Origin: Sulfuritortus calidifontis
GTDB taxonomy: Bacteria > Pseudomonadota > Gammaproteobacteria > Burkholderiales > Thiobacillaceae
Reading direction: 5' to 3'
NCBI RefSeq assembly: GCF_003967275.1
Contig: NZ_AP018721.1
Coordinates: forward strand, 2,604,001-2,668,000
Length of the DNA stretch: 64,000 nt
Part shown: one piece after another, positions 1 to 8,092 of the stretch
How the letters are laid out: every line of letters starts with the position of its first letter
Position numbering within the stretch: the stretch's first letter is position 1
The notes under the pieces: generated by a model
Database searches by the model: none
The model's input: only the letters and a program-made list of their open reading frames with translations
Told to the model about the DNA's origin: nothing
Made by a program: the position numbers and the translations under genes

Positions 1-867
1 ACGCTCAGAAGGCGAGCTGTAGTCGCACTTGGCAAGGGCGTCGGCATCGATCATTTCGGTTTTCTTGCGGATCGCATAGATCGCCGCCTCGTTCAGGAGC
101 ATGGACATCTCGCCGATGGTGCCGCCGGTCATGGCCAGTATTCTGGAAGCCATGCCCTGGTCGGCGAGCCCCGAGGGTTGCTTGAGTGGAAGCAGGCTCT
201 CAAAGCTGGCCAGAAGCCGCGCGAAGTCCGCATTCAGTTCCCAATGCGGCAGCACCTCGGGCTGGAACCGGTTCGCCAGCTGCGGATCGGTCTGCACCGC
301 CCGGGCGGCATCCGCGGTGCCGACCCCGACGATGGGCACACGGAGCTCATTCCCGAGGTATTTCAGGACGTTCAGGAAATTGCGCTGTTTGAGCGTGGGC
401 CCGGCCAGGAGGTGGTGGATTTCGTCGATCACGATCATGCCCAGATCCACCCGCTTGAGGATCGCCACGACCCGGTCCCGCTTCTGGTCGGTGGACTCGC
501 TCGACCGGCTCCGCTCGAACAACCTGCTGAGGATCGTGTTGTAGAGCCCCCGCTCATCCGGCCCGGGCGGAGCCTGGATGGACAGGACCGGGACCACCAC
601 GCCTGACTTGTCTTCACGCTCATAAGCCAGGTGCCGCTGGTGGAAATGCTCGATCAGCATCGTCTTGCCATTGTTGGTGTCGCCAACGATGAGCATGTTG
701 GGCATGCGCGGCTGTTTCGGGTGCTCCAGCAGGTCTTCCAGCTTGTCCAGGATCGACTGCACCCTGGGATAACCGATCCACCGCGGCTTCCTGATGTACT
801 CGATCCGTTCCGCGTCCGACAGCGCGAGTTTCTCTGCGGTCTTGGCGGTCAAATGGCTTGCGCTCAT
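1..867 (-). CDS. tnsC: TnsC/TniB-type transposition ATPase (partial, runs off the left edge)
   Basis: Regulatory AAA+ ATPase that in Tn7-like systems bridges target-site selection and the TnsAB transposase. The frame starts at ATG 867, overlapping the tnsB stop (ATGA), and stays open for 289 codons to the window edge. A Walker A motif GDTNNGKT lies at residues 62-69 and a Walker B motif IVIDEIHH at about 145-152. The sequence looks more like TniB of Tn5053/Tn402/Tn6022 elements than canonical Tn7 TnsC. The C-terminus is not in the window. The overlapping gene starts suggest tnsA, tnsB and tnsC are translated from one transcript. Confidence 0.88.
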   Translation of the reverse strand, partial: MSASHLTAKTAEKLALSDAERIEYIRKPRWIGYPRVQSILDKLEDLLEHPKQPRMPNMLIVGDTNNGKTMLIEHFHQRHLAYEREDKSGVVVPVLSIQAPPGPDERGLYNTILSRLFERSRSSESTDQKRDRVVAILKRVDLGMIVIDEIHHLLAGPTLKQRNFLNVLKYLGNELRVPIVGVGTADAARAVQTDPQLANRFQPEVLPHWELNADFARLLASFESLLPLKQPSGLADQGMASRILAMTGGTIGEMSMLLNEAAIYAIRKKTEMIDADALAKCDYSSPSER

Positions 868-2741
868 TCCGGCTCCACAATGTCGTCGAAGGGAAGGACC
901 TCGCCTCCCGGGTAATCGCTGGCCGGGATGTCTGTGGCCACAGGCTCCGGCGCCGCGGCCTTCCGGGCCCCCGTCCAGGCCTTGCGCCGCTGCATGCTCC
1001 TGCGGGCCGCCTTGGTCTTGTCCACTGCCTGACGCTCGATCTCTCGCATCTTCCGGATGCCCTCGAAGATCAGCTCCTCGTTGGGCTGGACGGATTCATC
1101 CTCCGCCAGGCGTTTGAGCGCGGCATTCAGCTCCCAGAGGCTGATGCCCGGCCGGGTCGTGTCGCGATAGGGCACAGGACTGTAGATCCTGGATTCCGGG
1201 TCGAGAAAATAAACAACGCTGATGTCCCTCGGATCCCGCGCAAACACGAACTTGCGCTTGAGTTTCGGGTTGTCCGGATCGCGGGCATGGATCCAGTGCC
1301 GCATAACGTCGGAGTAGTAGTGGATGTTGTCGATGACCACCCCATATTCCTGGATGGTGCGCTCTACGTAGGGGGTGAAGTCCAGGCGGAACTTCTGCTC
1401 GTCGGCCACCCGCATCGGCAGCCCGATCCCCGGCCTCCCGTCCGTGCCGCACACCGCCTGCTCATAGGCCCGGATGGGCGGAATCTTGGATATCCCCTTG
1501 TGCGCCTTCTGGTGATAGACCTCCACCACGAAAATCGTGAACCAGCGCTCGAATTCGGCAAGCGTCATCGCCGCCTTGCCCTCGGAATCGTAGTCGGCCT
1601 TCTCCTGGACGTTCGAGAAAGTGGTGCCGGAAACGCCGTGCGTCTTGCTCATGAAGGTCCGGAAGGCCCGCTCCACATGGCCGCCGTAGTTCGGCGTGCC
1701 CTTGGGCCGGTATTCCAGGATGATGCCGTGCTCCCTGCAGGCGCGCTCCAGCATGGCGCCCCGGAACTCCTTGGCGTTGTCCACGTGGATCTTCTGCATC
1801 TTCCCCCAGATCGGCCAGGGTGTCGCAATCTCCATCCTGGCCAGGGTCATGTCCTTGGGCAGCACGGCGTTCACGATGCACAGGCCTGCCGACAACGCCC
1901 CCGGCGGGTCGAGCGAGATGTAGAAGCCTGCGATCATGCGGGTGCAGACATCGATGGCCAGGGTCAGGTACGGCCGGCCGATGGGCCGGCGATGCTCGTC
2001 GTCGACCAGGATGAGGTCGACCGGCGTGTGGTCGATCTGGACGACGGCCAGGGGGTAGTCCGCCCCTGGGAACTTGCCCTTGATCGGCTCGAAGCGCTCC
2101 CGGGCCGCCTTGCTGCCCATCCGCTTGGCGACCTGCATTTTTTGGGAAAGATGACCGATGCGGATCCTGACCGTGTTGGGATGAGGCGGCATCAGGCCGG
2201 CCGCAATGCAGCGCCGCTGGACCTCGGCGCAGGTCTCGGCCGGGCTATGGCGCTGCGCGGTCAGATAGAACGTCTGGATGGTCTCGTCGAGGACCTTGGC
2301 CACCTCCGGCTCCAGGCGGGATAGGCCGACATCCCGGCGCCGCGGCCGCAGCAGGGAGGAGACCAATCCCGTCTCCTCGTAGCGCGACAGCCACCGGTAG
2401 ACGGTCGCCACGTTCTTGCCGGCCTGCTTCGCCACCGCCTCGGCGTCCCTGGCGGTTCGGCGGTAAGGGCCTTTCTCGACCAGGGGCTGGATGACCTGGT
2501 ACCGGCGCCAGGCTTCGTTCCAATCCTCGTCCGGGATCAGCATCAGGTCCTGGCGGGCGGTCTGCTCCGCCGCGGCGGCAACCGGTCGGATCTCGACCGT
2601 CGGCGCCGACTCGGTGCGTCCGTCTGCCGTATCCCTCAACACGGCTCGGTCGATGGCCGGCAGGTCCAGGACAATCCAGCTCCGGCCCTGCCAGGCGACG
2701 GTTTGCCCTGGGATCAGTCGATCATGGTTGGCCATAGTCAC
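864..2741 (-). CDS. tnsB: TnsB/TniA-type DDE transposase
   Basis: Transposase that binds the element ends and carries out 3'-end cleavage and strand transfer. The 625-residue protein has an N-terminal helix-turn-helix region (about residues 75-190). A retroviral-integrase-like DDE core follows: first Asp in 'VVQIDHTP' (about 235), second in 'HVDNAKEF' (about 319), and Glu in 'YGGHVERAF' (about 356). The last two are 35 residues apart, as expected for D,D(35)E enzymes. A Mu-transposase-like C-terminal part follows. The start is GTG 2741 or ATG 2735; both lie inside the end of tnsA, with GGAG a few bases upstream. The stop overlaps the tnsC start. No frameshift was seen, so it looks intact. Confidence 0.92.
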   Translation of the reverse strand: MTMANHDRLIPGQTVAWQGRSWIVLDLPAIDRAVLRDTADGRTESAPTVEIRPVAAAAEQTARQDLMLIPDEDWNEAWRRYQVIQPLVEKGPYRRTARDAEAVAKQAGKNVATVYRWLSRYEETGLVSSLLRPRRRDVGLSRLEPEVAKVLDETIQTFYLTAQRHSPAETCAEVQRRCIAAGLMPPHPNTVRIRIGHLSQKMQVAKRMGSKAARERFEPIKGKFPGADYPLAVVQIDHTPVDLILVDDEHRRPIGRPYLTLAIDVCTRMIAGFYISLDPPGALSAGLCIVNAVLPKDMTLARMEIATPWPIWGKMQKIHVDNAKEFRGAMLERACREHGIILEYRPKGTPNYGGHVERAFRTFMSKTHGVSGTTFSNVQEKADYDSEGKAAMTLAEFERWFTIFVVEVYHQKAHKGISKIPPIRAYEQAVCGTDGRPGIGLPMRVADEQKFRLDFTPYVERTIQEYGVVIDNIHYYSDVMRHWIHARDPDNPKLKRKFVFARDPRDISVVYFLDPESRIYSPVPYRDTTRPGISLWELNAALKRLAEDESVQPNEELIFEGIRKMREIERQAVDKTKAARRSMQRRKAWTGARKAAAPEPVATDIPASDYPGGEVLPFDDIVEPE

Positions 2742-3411
2742 TCAAGCTCCAGATATGGGTTTTCATGGTCAGGGGCTGGGTGAGGTCACAGCCAACCTGG
2801 CTTGTCGCGACCAGATGCCAGAGATCGGGCAGTGCATCGGCCCGCTTCCATCGGTCGCGAAAAAGACTGCACAGCAAAGCCTCGGGGTCGGTCTCCCTAA
2901 GCTCGGCCAGGTGCAGGAGCAGGAGGTCGACGACCGCATCGTCCCGTATCTCACTACAGTAGGGCCAAAGGAAACGGACATTCTGCAGATAGGGCGTCCG
3001 TATCTCGCGCTCGGTGAACACTTTGAACTCCCATCCCCGCTCGGCGCAGTAGCGCTTGGCGGCCCGGAACTTGGGCAGGAGATTGCGCCACTGCGCCCTG
3101 AAGTCCTTCCGGTACTTGATCTCGCACAGGACGTGGGGCATCTCCTTGGCCGGCCGGATGTCGCGGCGGTATTCAATGAAGCCATCCGGCGTGTAGCGAC
3201 GGAGCTTGCCGGCGGCGTCCCGGTACTCTATGACCAAGGGCTGGGGGGTATACAACTTGATGTTCTTGTCGAACCGCACCAGTTCCATGAAGTCGCGTTC
3301 CAAGGTCGACTCGAAGCGAGCGCCGTCAGGCATCACACCCACGACGCTGCGGGTGTTCATGCCGATCTTGCGGACAGGGCCGGAAACGTACTTCGGATCA
3401 GTCATTCGCAT
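2722..3411 (-). CDS. tnsA: TnsA-type endonuclease
   Basis: Restriction-endonuclease-fold protein that in Tn7 cuts the 5' ends of the element, allowing cut-and-paste rather than replicative transposition. About 229 residues. The nuclease signature is visible: Glu in 'FESTLERD' (about residue 38), Asp in 'YTPDGF', and an E-x-K pair in 'CEIKYRKD'. A C-terminal domain follows. The start may be ATG 3411 or ATG 3405; the first lies inside a terminal repeat and the second just at its edge. The stop overlaps the start of tnsB. It is the gene closest to the transposon end. Confidence 0.88.
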   Translation of the reverse strand: MRMTDPKYVSGPVRKIGMNTRSVVGVMPDGARFESTLERDFMELVRFDKNIKLYTPQPLVIEYRDAAGKLRRYTPDGFIEYRRDIRPAKEMPHVLCEIKYRKDFRAQWRNLLPKFRAAKRYCAERGWEFKVFTEREIRTPYLQNVRFLWPYCSEIRDDAVVDLLLLHLAELRETDPEALLCSLFRDRWKRADALPDLWHLVATSQVGCDLTQPLTMKTHIWSLSDYGQP

Positions 3412-3460
3412 CTATCCCTGTAATTTTTACGCATATTCGCATTTATTTTTGTATCTTACA
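3405..3460. repeat. Tn7-like terminal end with two TnsB-type repeats
   Basis: Two imperfect direct repeats begin with TTCGCAT at 3405 and 3436 (31 bp apart). Both continue with a TAT then TGTA pattern, and the outer one ends in the terminal TTACA at 3456-3460. Repeated transposase-binding sites of about 20 bp are characteristic of Tn7-like ends. The stretch is AT-rich, unlike its surroundings. The inner copy covers the possible tnsA start codons, so transposase binding could repress tnsA; that is inference. The next host bases are GGCGG, the candidate 5-bp target duplication. Confidence 0.7.
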
Positions 3461-4117
3461 GGCGGCGGCGTGCCGCGACCCGGCGAAATCAGTCTGGCCC
3501 ATCACGGCGTGTTGTTTCTCGACGAGCTGCCGGAATTCGATCGCAAGGCGCTGGAGGTCTTGCGCGAACCGCTGGAGAGCGGCCGCATCACCATCTCACG
3601 CGCCGCCCGCCAATCCGAGTTTCCCGCCCGTTTCCAACTGGTCGCCGCGATGAACCCTTGCCCCTGTGGCTGGCTCGGCCACCCGGCCGGCAAATGCCGC
3701 TGCACCCCCGAGCAGGTGGCCCGCTATCGCGCGCGCCTGTCCGGGCCGCTGCTCGACCGCATCGATCTGCATATCGAGGTGCCAGCCTTGAAGGAAGCCG
3801 ATCTGATCAATGCCCCGGCCGGCGAGGCATCGCCCAGCGTCCGCCAACGGGTCGATGCGGCGCGGCGCCGGCAACTCGAGCGCCAGGGCAAGGCCAACGC
3901 CCTGCTCGAAGGCGCCGAGATCGACCGCCATTGCCGCGCCGAGGGCAAGGCCGAAGACCTGCTCAAGCAGGCCATCGCCCGCCTGAATCTCTCGGCCCGC
4001 GCCTTCCACCGCATCCTCAAGGTCGCCCGCACCCTGGCCGACCTCGACGGCCTGGAACAGATCGGCAGTTATCACGTCGCCGAGGCCGTGCAGTTTCGCC
4101 GCTGGGACCGCAGCTAG
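3461..4117 (+). pseudogene. comM: comM 3' part, gene split by the Tn7-like insertion
   Basis: About 218 codons of the C-terminal part of ComM/YifB, a hexameric Mg-chelatase-type AAA+ helicase that promotes branch migration in natural transformation. The fragment begins at the glycine run 'GGGVPRPGEISLAHHG'. It keeps Walker B 'GVLFLDELPEF', the 'NPCPCGW' segment and the C-terminal domain ending 'AVQFRRWDRS'. The N-terminal domain and Walker A are missing here; they would be expected at the far side of the transposon. The open frame extends upstream into the transposon (from 3206), but that part is not ComM. The gene is presumably inactive while the element is present. Confidence 0.88.
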
Positions 4118-4207
4118 GAAGGCCGAGCTTTCGCCTGACCCCAGGCTTGCTAAGATGTAACGACAAACCGGGCAAAGCCCGATAACACCTGCTGTGGGAG
4201 AAACACC

Positions 4208-4966
4208 ATGCGTCACGCCTTCATCGCCTTGATCGCCGCCCTGTCCTTGACCGGCTGCGCCAACACCTCGGAGTGGCTGAGCAGCGAACCGGTCACTCAC
4301 TACAAGACCGACCCGGCCAGCGCCAAGCTCAACGCACCCGGTTGGGTCGGCGAAAACCTCACCTTGACCTGCATGAAGCGCAACGACAACCGCATGGTCG
4401 ACGAGGCCAAGCAGCAGGAATGCCTCTATATCTCGGTCGAAGCCAGCTCGCTCTCCAAGGTCGCCGACAAGGTCGCCGACAAAGGTAAAAAGCGCGAGTT
4501 GGTCGATTTCCTGGTCTCGGTCTCCGACATGAACTGCTCGACCTTCATGCATCGGGTCTTCGCCAACAAGGGCGGCATGGATTTCAGCAAGGGGGTGATG
4601 AGCGATCTTGCCAACGCCATCAGCGCCGGCACCGTCCATGCCAACCCGGCCACTTCGGCCACCTTCAGCGGCGCCAACATCATCCTCGGCCACACCGTGG
4701 ACAACCTCGCCTCGGCCTATTACCTCAACAAATCCTTCCAGGCCTTGGAGGCCGCCATTCTGGCCGAACGGACGGAGCAGAAAACCGCCATCCTCAAGCG
4801 CCTTAAAGCCGCAAACGAGCCCTACAGCCTTTATGCCATCCTCAGCGACATCCGTAGCTACGACGATGCCTGCTCCTTCCGCGGCGGCCTGAGTCGCTTG
4901 GCCAAGCTGGCCGAAGGCTCGAAAAACACCGAGGAAGCCGCGCTCAAAAGCTTGCTCGGGCAGTAG
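4208..4966 (+). CDS. lipoprotein of unknown function
   Basis: 252 residues with a typical lipoprotein signal: a short basic N-terminus, a hydrophobic stretch and lipobox LTGC with Cys at residue 18. The mature part is soluble and mostly alpha-helical in appearance, with scattered cysteines (for example 'TLTCMK', 'QECLYIS', 'DMNCST'). I do not recognise the family. A GGGAG ribosome-binding site lies just before the start, and a TAAGAT -10-like element lies about 55 bases upstream. It follows the comM fragment and precedes a peptidoglycan hydrolase, with no overlap that would prove an operon. Confidence 0.7.
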   Translation: MRHAFIALIAALSLTGCANTSEWLSSEPVTHYKTDPASAKLNAPGWVGENLTLTCMKRNDNRMVDEAKQQECLYISVEASSLSKVADKVADKGKKRELVDFLVSVSDMNCSTFMHRVFANKGGMDFSKGVMSDLANAISAGTVHANPATSATFSGANIILGHTVDNLASAYYLNKSFQALEAAILAERTEQKTAILKRLKAANEPYSLYAILSDIRSYDDACSFRGGLSRLAKLAEGSKNTEEAALKSLLGQ

Positions 4967-5069
4967 CGCGGCTCTGGCCATGGAGCGCCAAGGCGTATGG
5001 CCCCTGCAGGGCCACCACGGATCGGCCGAGCGTTCGCCTCGATACTGATCTCACCAGGGAGATACCAAG

Positions 5070-5891
5070 ATGCCTCACCCGACACTGCGCCTGTTCGACG
5101 GCTACCCGCATACCCGGCCCGATCTGAAAAGCGAAGTGCGCGAACTGCAAACCCTGCTCAAGCAAAACGGTTACGCCATGAAGCCGGATGGCCTGTTCGG
5201 CCGCGGCACCGAGGCGGCGGTGATGCAGTTCCAGAGCGAGCACGGCCTGCTCGACGACGGCATCGCCGGGCCGCTGACCTGGGCCAGGCTGCTGGGCGAG
5301 GCGGCGCCGGCCGCGAGCGATCTGCCCGGCACCACCTATGCCGCGAACAACCCCAGCCTGCTCGCCCACCTGAACGAGGCGACGAAATACCGCAGCAGCA
5401 TCGAAACCAGTGCCCGGCAATACGAGCTGCCCATCGCCCTGGTCGGCGGCCTCGGTTCGCGCGAATCCGGCTGGGGCCTGGCCCTGAAGCCGGCCGGGCC
5501 GGCCGGCACCGGCGACTTCATCAAGCGCCGTGCGCCCACCGCCTACCGCAGCGGCCCGCTGCCGCCCGACGGCGGCGGCTTCGGCCGCGGCCTGATGCAG
5601 ATCGACTTCGACGCCCACGCCTTCGCCCGCACCGGCAACTGGCAGGATCCGACGGCCAACATCGCCTACGGCTGCCAAGTGCTGGCGCAAAACCGCTCGT
5701 ATCTCGCGCGCAAGCTGCAACTTGCCGGCCAGACGCTGCTGCAGGCCGCCCTCGCCGCCTACAACTGCGGCGCCAGCAACGTGGCCAAAGCGGTACAGAA
5801 CCGGCTCGACATCGACTACTACACAGCCGGCCGCAATTACGGCCGCGACACCCTGGACCGCGCCGGCTTCTTCGCCATGCATGGCTGGTAG
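5070..5891 (+). CDS. peptidoglycan-binding / lysozyme-like transglycosylase
   Basis: 273 residues. Residues about 15-75 form a PG_binding_1 domain ('VRELQTLLKQNGY', 'DGLFGRGTEAAVMQFQ', 'DGIAGPLTWARLL'). A lysozyme-superfamily SLT/goose-lysozyme-like domain follows, with the probable catalytic Glu in 'GSRESGWG' and later 'GRGLMQIDFD' and 'ALAAYNCGASNV'. It should bind and cleave the murein glycan chain. No signal peptide is evident, so export would need a holin or non-classical route, or the protein is a phage-endolysin relic. AGGGAG precedes the start. Confidence 0.78.
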   Translation: MPHPTLRLFDGYPHTRPDLKSEVRELQTLLKQNGYAMKPDGLFGRGTEAAVMQFQSEHGLLDDGIAGPLTWARLLGEAAPAASDLPGTTYAANNPSLLAHLNEATKYRSSIETSARQYELPIALVGGLGSRESGWGLALKPAGPAGTGDFIKRRAPTAYRSGPLPPDGGGFGRGLMQIDFDAHAFARTGNWQDPTANIAYGCQVLAQNRSYLARKLQLAGQTLLQAALAAYNCGASNVAKAVQNRLDIDYYTAGRNYGRDTLDRAGFFAMHGW

Positions 5892-5936
5892 GGGACACGC
5901 CATAATTATTCGTCCTGATTTTTTCAAGCCCCCCGC

Positions 5937-6971
5937 ATGCTCGACGCACTGAATAGCTGGAAAGAAGAAAAACGCTCGGCCTGGCTTTACCGCATCGTGT
6001 CCGATGCCGAGGCCGGCACGCCGCGCCAGGTGCTGTTCCTGGAACTGGCCCGGGCGGCCGACGAGCAGGCCGATCTGTGGGCGGTGGCACTGCGCAAGGC
6101 CGGCCAGGCCGTGCCCGAAACCTTCGTCCCCGGCCTGCGCAGCCGCGCCGTGGCCTGGCTGGTCGGCCGCGTCGGCGTGGCGCCCATGCGAGGGGTGCTC
6201 GCCGCCATGAAGGTGCGCGGCATGAGCCTGTACAACGCCCCGCTGCCGCATGCCATCCCCACCCGGACCGACCAGATCGACACCGGACGGCACAAGGCGC
6301 CGGGCAGCGGCGGCCTGCGCGCCGCGGTGTTCGGCGTCAACGACGGCCTGGTCTCCAATGCCAGCCTGATCCTCGGCGTCGCCGGCGCCGGCGCGGAACC
6401 TTCGGTCATCGTGCTCTCCGGCGTCGCCGGCCTTCTGGCCGGGGCCTTTTCCATGGCCGCCGGCGAATACGTCTCGGTGCGCGCCCAGCGCGAGTTCTAC
6501 GAATACCAGATCGCCCTGGAGCGGGAGGAACTCGACCAGTATCCCCAGGAAGAAGCGGCGGAGCTGGCCCTGATCTATGAGGCCAAAGGGGTCGCCCCGG
6601 ACGAGGCGAAGCGGGTGGCCGCGGCCCTGATCCGCGACCCCGACCAGGCGCTGGACACCCTGGCCCGCGAAGAACTGGGGCTGAACCCGGCCGAGCTGGG
6701 CTCGCCCTGGGTGGCGGCGACCGCCTCCTTCCTCGCATTCTCGGGCGGCGCCCTGATCCCGCTTTTGCCTTATCTGCTGCTCTCGGTGGACACCGCTTTT
6801 GCTGGCACCCTGATCGCCACCGGCGTCAGCCTGTTCGGGGTGGGCGCCACCATCAGCCTGTTCACCGGCAAACGCGCGGCCTATGGCGGCCTGCGCATGC
6901 TCACCATCGGCGCCGCGGCTGGCGCCGCCACCTGGCTGATCGGCAAGGGCCTCGGTGTGGCCTTGGGTTAG
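5937..6971 (+). CDS. VIT1/CCC1-family Fe/Mn transporter with N-terminal ferritin-like domain
   Basis: 344 residues. The N-terminal ~115 residues are helical and resemble the rubrerythrin-like domain of membrane-bound ferritins ('FLELARAADEQADLW'). The rest is a VIT1/CCC1 membrane domain with 'VFGVNDGLVSNASLILGVAG', 'GAFSMAAGEYVSVRAQREF' and four or five membrane segments, two of them near the C-terminus. Members move Fe(II) or Mn(II) out of the cytoplasm. An acidic cytosolic stretch around 'LEREELDQYPQEEAAEL' matches the metal-binding region of the family. It is probably transcribed alone or with metF, 31 bp downstream. Confidence 0.85.
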   Translation: MLDALNSWKEEKRSAWLYRIVSDAEAGTPRQVLFLELARAADEQADLWAVALRKAGQAVPETFVPGLRSRAVAWLVGRVGVAPMRGVLAAMKVRGMSLYNAPLPHAIPTRTDQIDTGRHKAPGSGGLRAAVFGVNDGLVSNASLILGVAGAGAEPSVIVLSGVAGLLAGAFSMAAGEYVSVRAQREFYEYQIALEREELDQYPQEEAAELALIYEAKGVAPDEAKRVAAALIRDPDQALDTLAREELGLNPAELGSPWVAATASFLAFSGGALIPLLPYLLLSVDTAFAGTLIATGVSLFGVGATISLFTGKRAAYGGLRMLTIGAAAGAATWLIGKGLGVALG

Positions 6972-7002
6972 AATCGCGGCTCAATTTGAAAAAGCCTGCG
7001 AC

Positions 7003-7833
7003 ATGAGCGAACGTACCTTCAGCATCGAATTCTTCCCGCCCAAGACCGACGAGGGCGTGGTCAAGCTGCGCGAGACGCGCCGCCAGCTGGCCCAGCTCAA
7101 GCCCAAGTTCTTCTCGGTCACCTTCGGCGCCGGTGGCTCCACCCGCGACCGCACGCTGGAGACGGTGCTGGAGATCCAGGGCGAGGGCCTGGCCGCGGCG
7201 CCGCACCTGTCCTGCATCGGCTCGACCCGGGCCAACATCCGCGAGATCCTGGAAGTCTATAAATCGCACGGCATCCGCCACATCGTCGCCCTGCGCGGCG
7301 ATCTGCCCTCGGGCGTGGCCGACCCGGGCGAGTTCCGCTATGCCAACGAGCTGGTGCAGTTCATCCGGCAGGAGACCGGCGACTGGTTTGAGATCGAGGT
7401 GGCGGCCTATCCCGAGACCCATCCGCAGGCGCGCAACTACACCGACGACCTCAACAACTTCAAGCGCAAGGTCGAGGCGGGGGCCAATGCCGCCATCACC
7501 CAGTACTTCTTCAACGCCGACGCCTACTTCAATTTCGTCGACGATTGCGAGGCCTTAGGGATAGATATCCCCATCGTGCCGGGCATCATGCCCATCTCCA
7601 ATTACTCCCAACTGGCCCGCTTCTCGGCCATGTGCGGGGCGGAGATTCCGCGCTGGCTGGCCAAGAAGCTGGAGAGCTATTACGACGACACCGCCTCGAT
7701 CAAGGCCTTCGGCCTGGATTTCGTCACCGGCATGTGCGACGACCTGCTGACCGGCGGCGCGCCGGGCCTGCACTTCTACACCCTGAACCAGGCGGCGCTG
7801 ACCAGCGCGCTCTGGCAGCGGCTCGGCCTCTAG
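7003..7833 (+). CDS. metF: 5,10-methylenetetrahydrofolate reductase
   Basis: FAD-dependent enzyme that reduces 5,10-methylene-THF to 5-methyl-THF, the methyl donor for methionine synthase. 276 residues, the normal bacterial size. The hallmark N-terminus 'FSIEFFPPKTDEG' is present, followed by 'KFFSVTFGAGGSTRD', 'CIGSTRANI', 'HIVALRGDLP', 'QYFFNADAYFNFVDD' and 'VPGIMPI'. The start at ATG 7003 was chosen because it gives the conserved N-terminus; the upstream extension does not resemble the family. With ahcY and metK elsewhere in the window it covers much of the methionine/SAM cycle. Confidence 0.96.
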   Translation: MSERTFSIEFFPPKTDEGVVKLRETRRQLAQLKPKFFSVTFGAGGSTRDRTLETVLEIQGEGLAAAPHLSCIGSTRANIREILEVYKSHGIRHIVALRGDLPSGVADPGEFRYANELVQFIRQETGDWFEIEVAAYPETHPQARNYTDDLNNFKRKVEAGANAAITQYFFNADAYFNFVDDCEALGIDIPIVPGIMPISNYSQLARFSAMCGAEIPRWLAKKLESYYDDTASIKAFGLDFVTGMCDDLLTGGAPGLHFYTLNQAALTSALWQRLGL

Positions 7834-7842
7834 AAAAGAAAA

Positions 7843-7861
7843 AGCCGGGCTTTACCCGGCT
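7843..7861. terminator. hairpin downstream of metF
   Basis: Stem AGCCGGG / CCCGGCT with a CTTTA loop, 10 bases after the metF stop. The T-rich tail follows the stem on the minus strand only (the plus strand has an A-rich tract before it), so it is a canonical terminator for minus-strand transcription and a weaker candidate for metF itself. Confidence 0.55.
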
Positions 7862-7972
7862 CAAAGACTCTGGAGGATTGATTTTTGGTATCTCTCCCTG
7901 ACCGCCTCATGTCCGTTTCAGGAATGGGGGTACTGAACGCGATACTAACCATCTGATCCAGAAATAAAATCG

Positions 7973-8004
7973 GCCAAAGGTTATAGGCGTCTATAACTTT
8001 TGGC
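7973..8004. promoter_or_regulatory. 14-bp inverted repeat upstream of the CBS/symporter operon
   Basis: Arms GCCAAAGGTTATAG (7973-7986) and CTATAACTTTTGGC (7991-8004) are separated by GCGT and match at 13 of 14 positions. The dyad lies about 90 bp upstream of the DUF294/CBS gene in an otherwise gene-free, relatively AT-rich 259-bp gap. There is no T-tract, so it is more like an operator or RNA hairpin than a terminator. The cognate regulator is unknown. Confidence 0.5.
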
Positions 8005-8092
8005 TAAGTAAAACTACTAGGGTCGTCGCCGGCCGGCCCCGCCCGAAAACCGGCCAGCGCTATAGAATGGGGTTCATCGCCGGGAGCCCATC

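Larger units (their letters stand above)
1..3460 (-). mobile_element. Tn7-like transposon, tnsABC end, inserted in comM (partial)
   Basis: Three overlapping minus-strand genes (tnsA, tnsB, tnsC) run away from a terminus at 3460 that reads 5'-TGT on the element strand (ACA on the plus strand at 3458-3460). Directly beyond it the comM reading frame resumes. Two imperfect repeats sit at the terminus. The element continues past the left edge, so the far end, the target-selector gene (TnsD/TniQ type), any cargo and the 5' part of comM cannot be seen. comM is an established insertion site of the Tn6022/AbaR branch of Tn7-like elements, and the tnsA-tnsB-tnsC set with a TniB-like ATPase fits that branch. 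No cas gene is visible in this part. Confidence 0.85.

Noticed and set aside
858-2324. Long plus-strand frame opposite tnsB, and many similar long frames opposite GC-rich genes
   Set aside because: Shadows created by third-position GC bias; no motifs or initiation signals.
1-3460. CRISPR-associated transposon
   Set aside because: No cas genes or array in the visible part, and presence of TnsA with comM targeting fits protein-guided Tn6022-type elements; the hidden part could change this.
3206-4117. 303-codon plus-strand open frame joining transposon sequence to comM
   Set aside because: Only the part from 3461 resembles ComM; the upstream part is antisense to tnsA.
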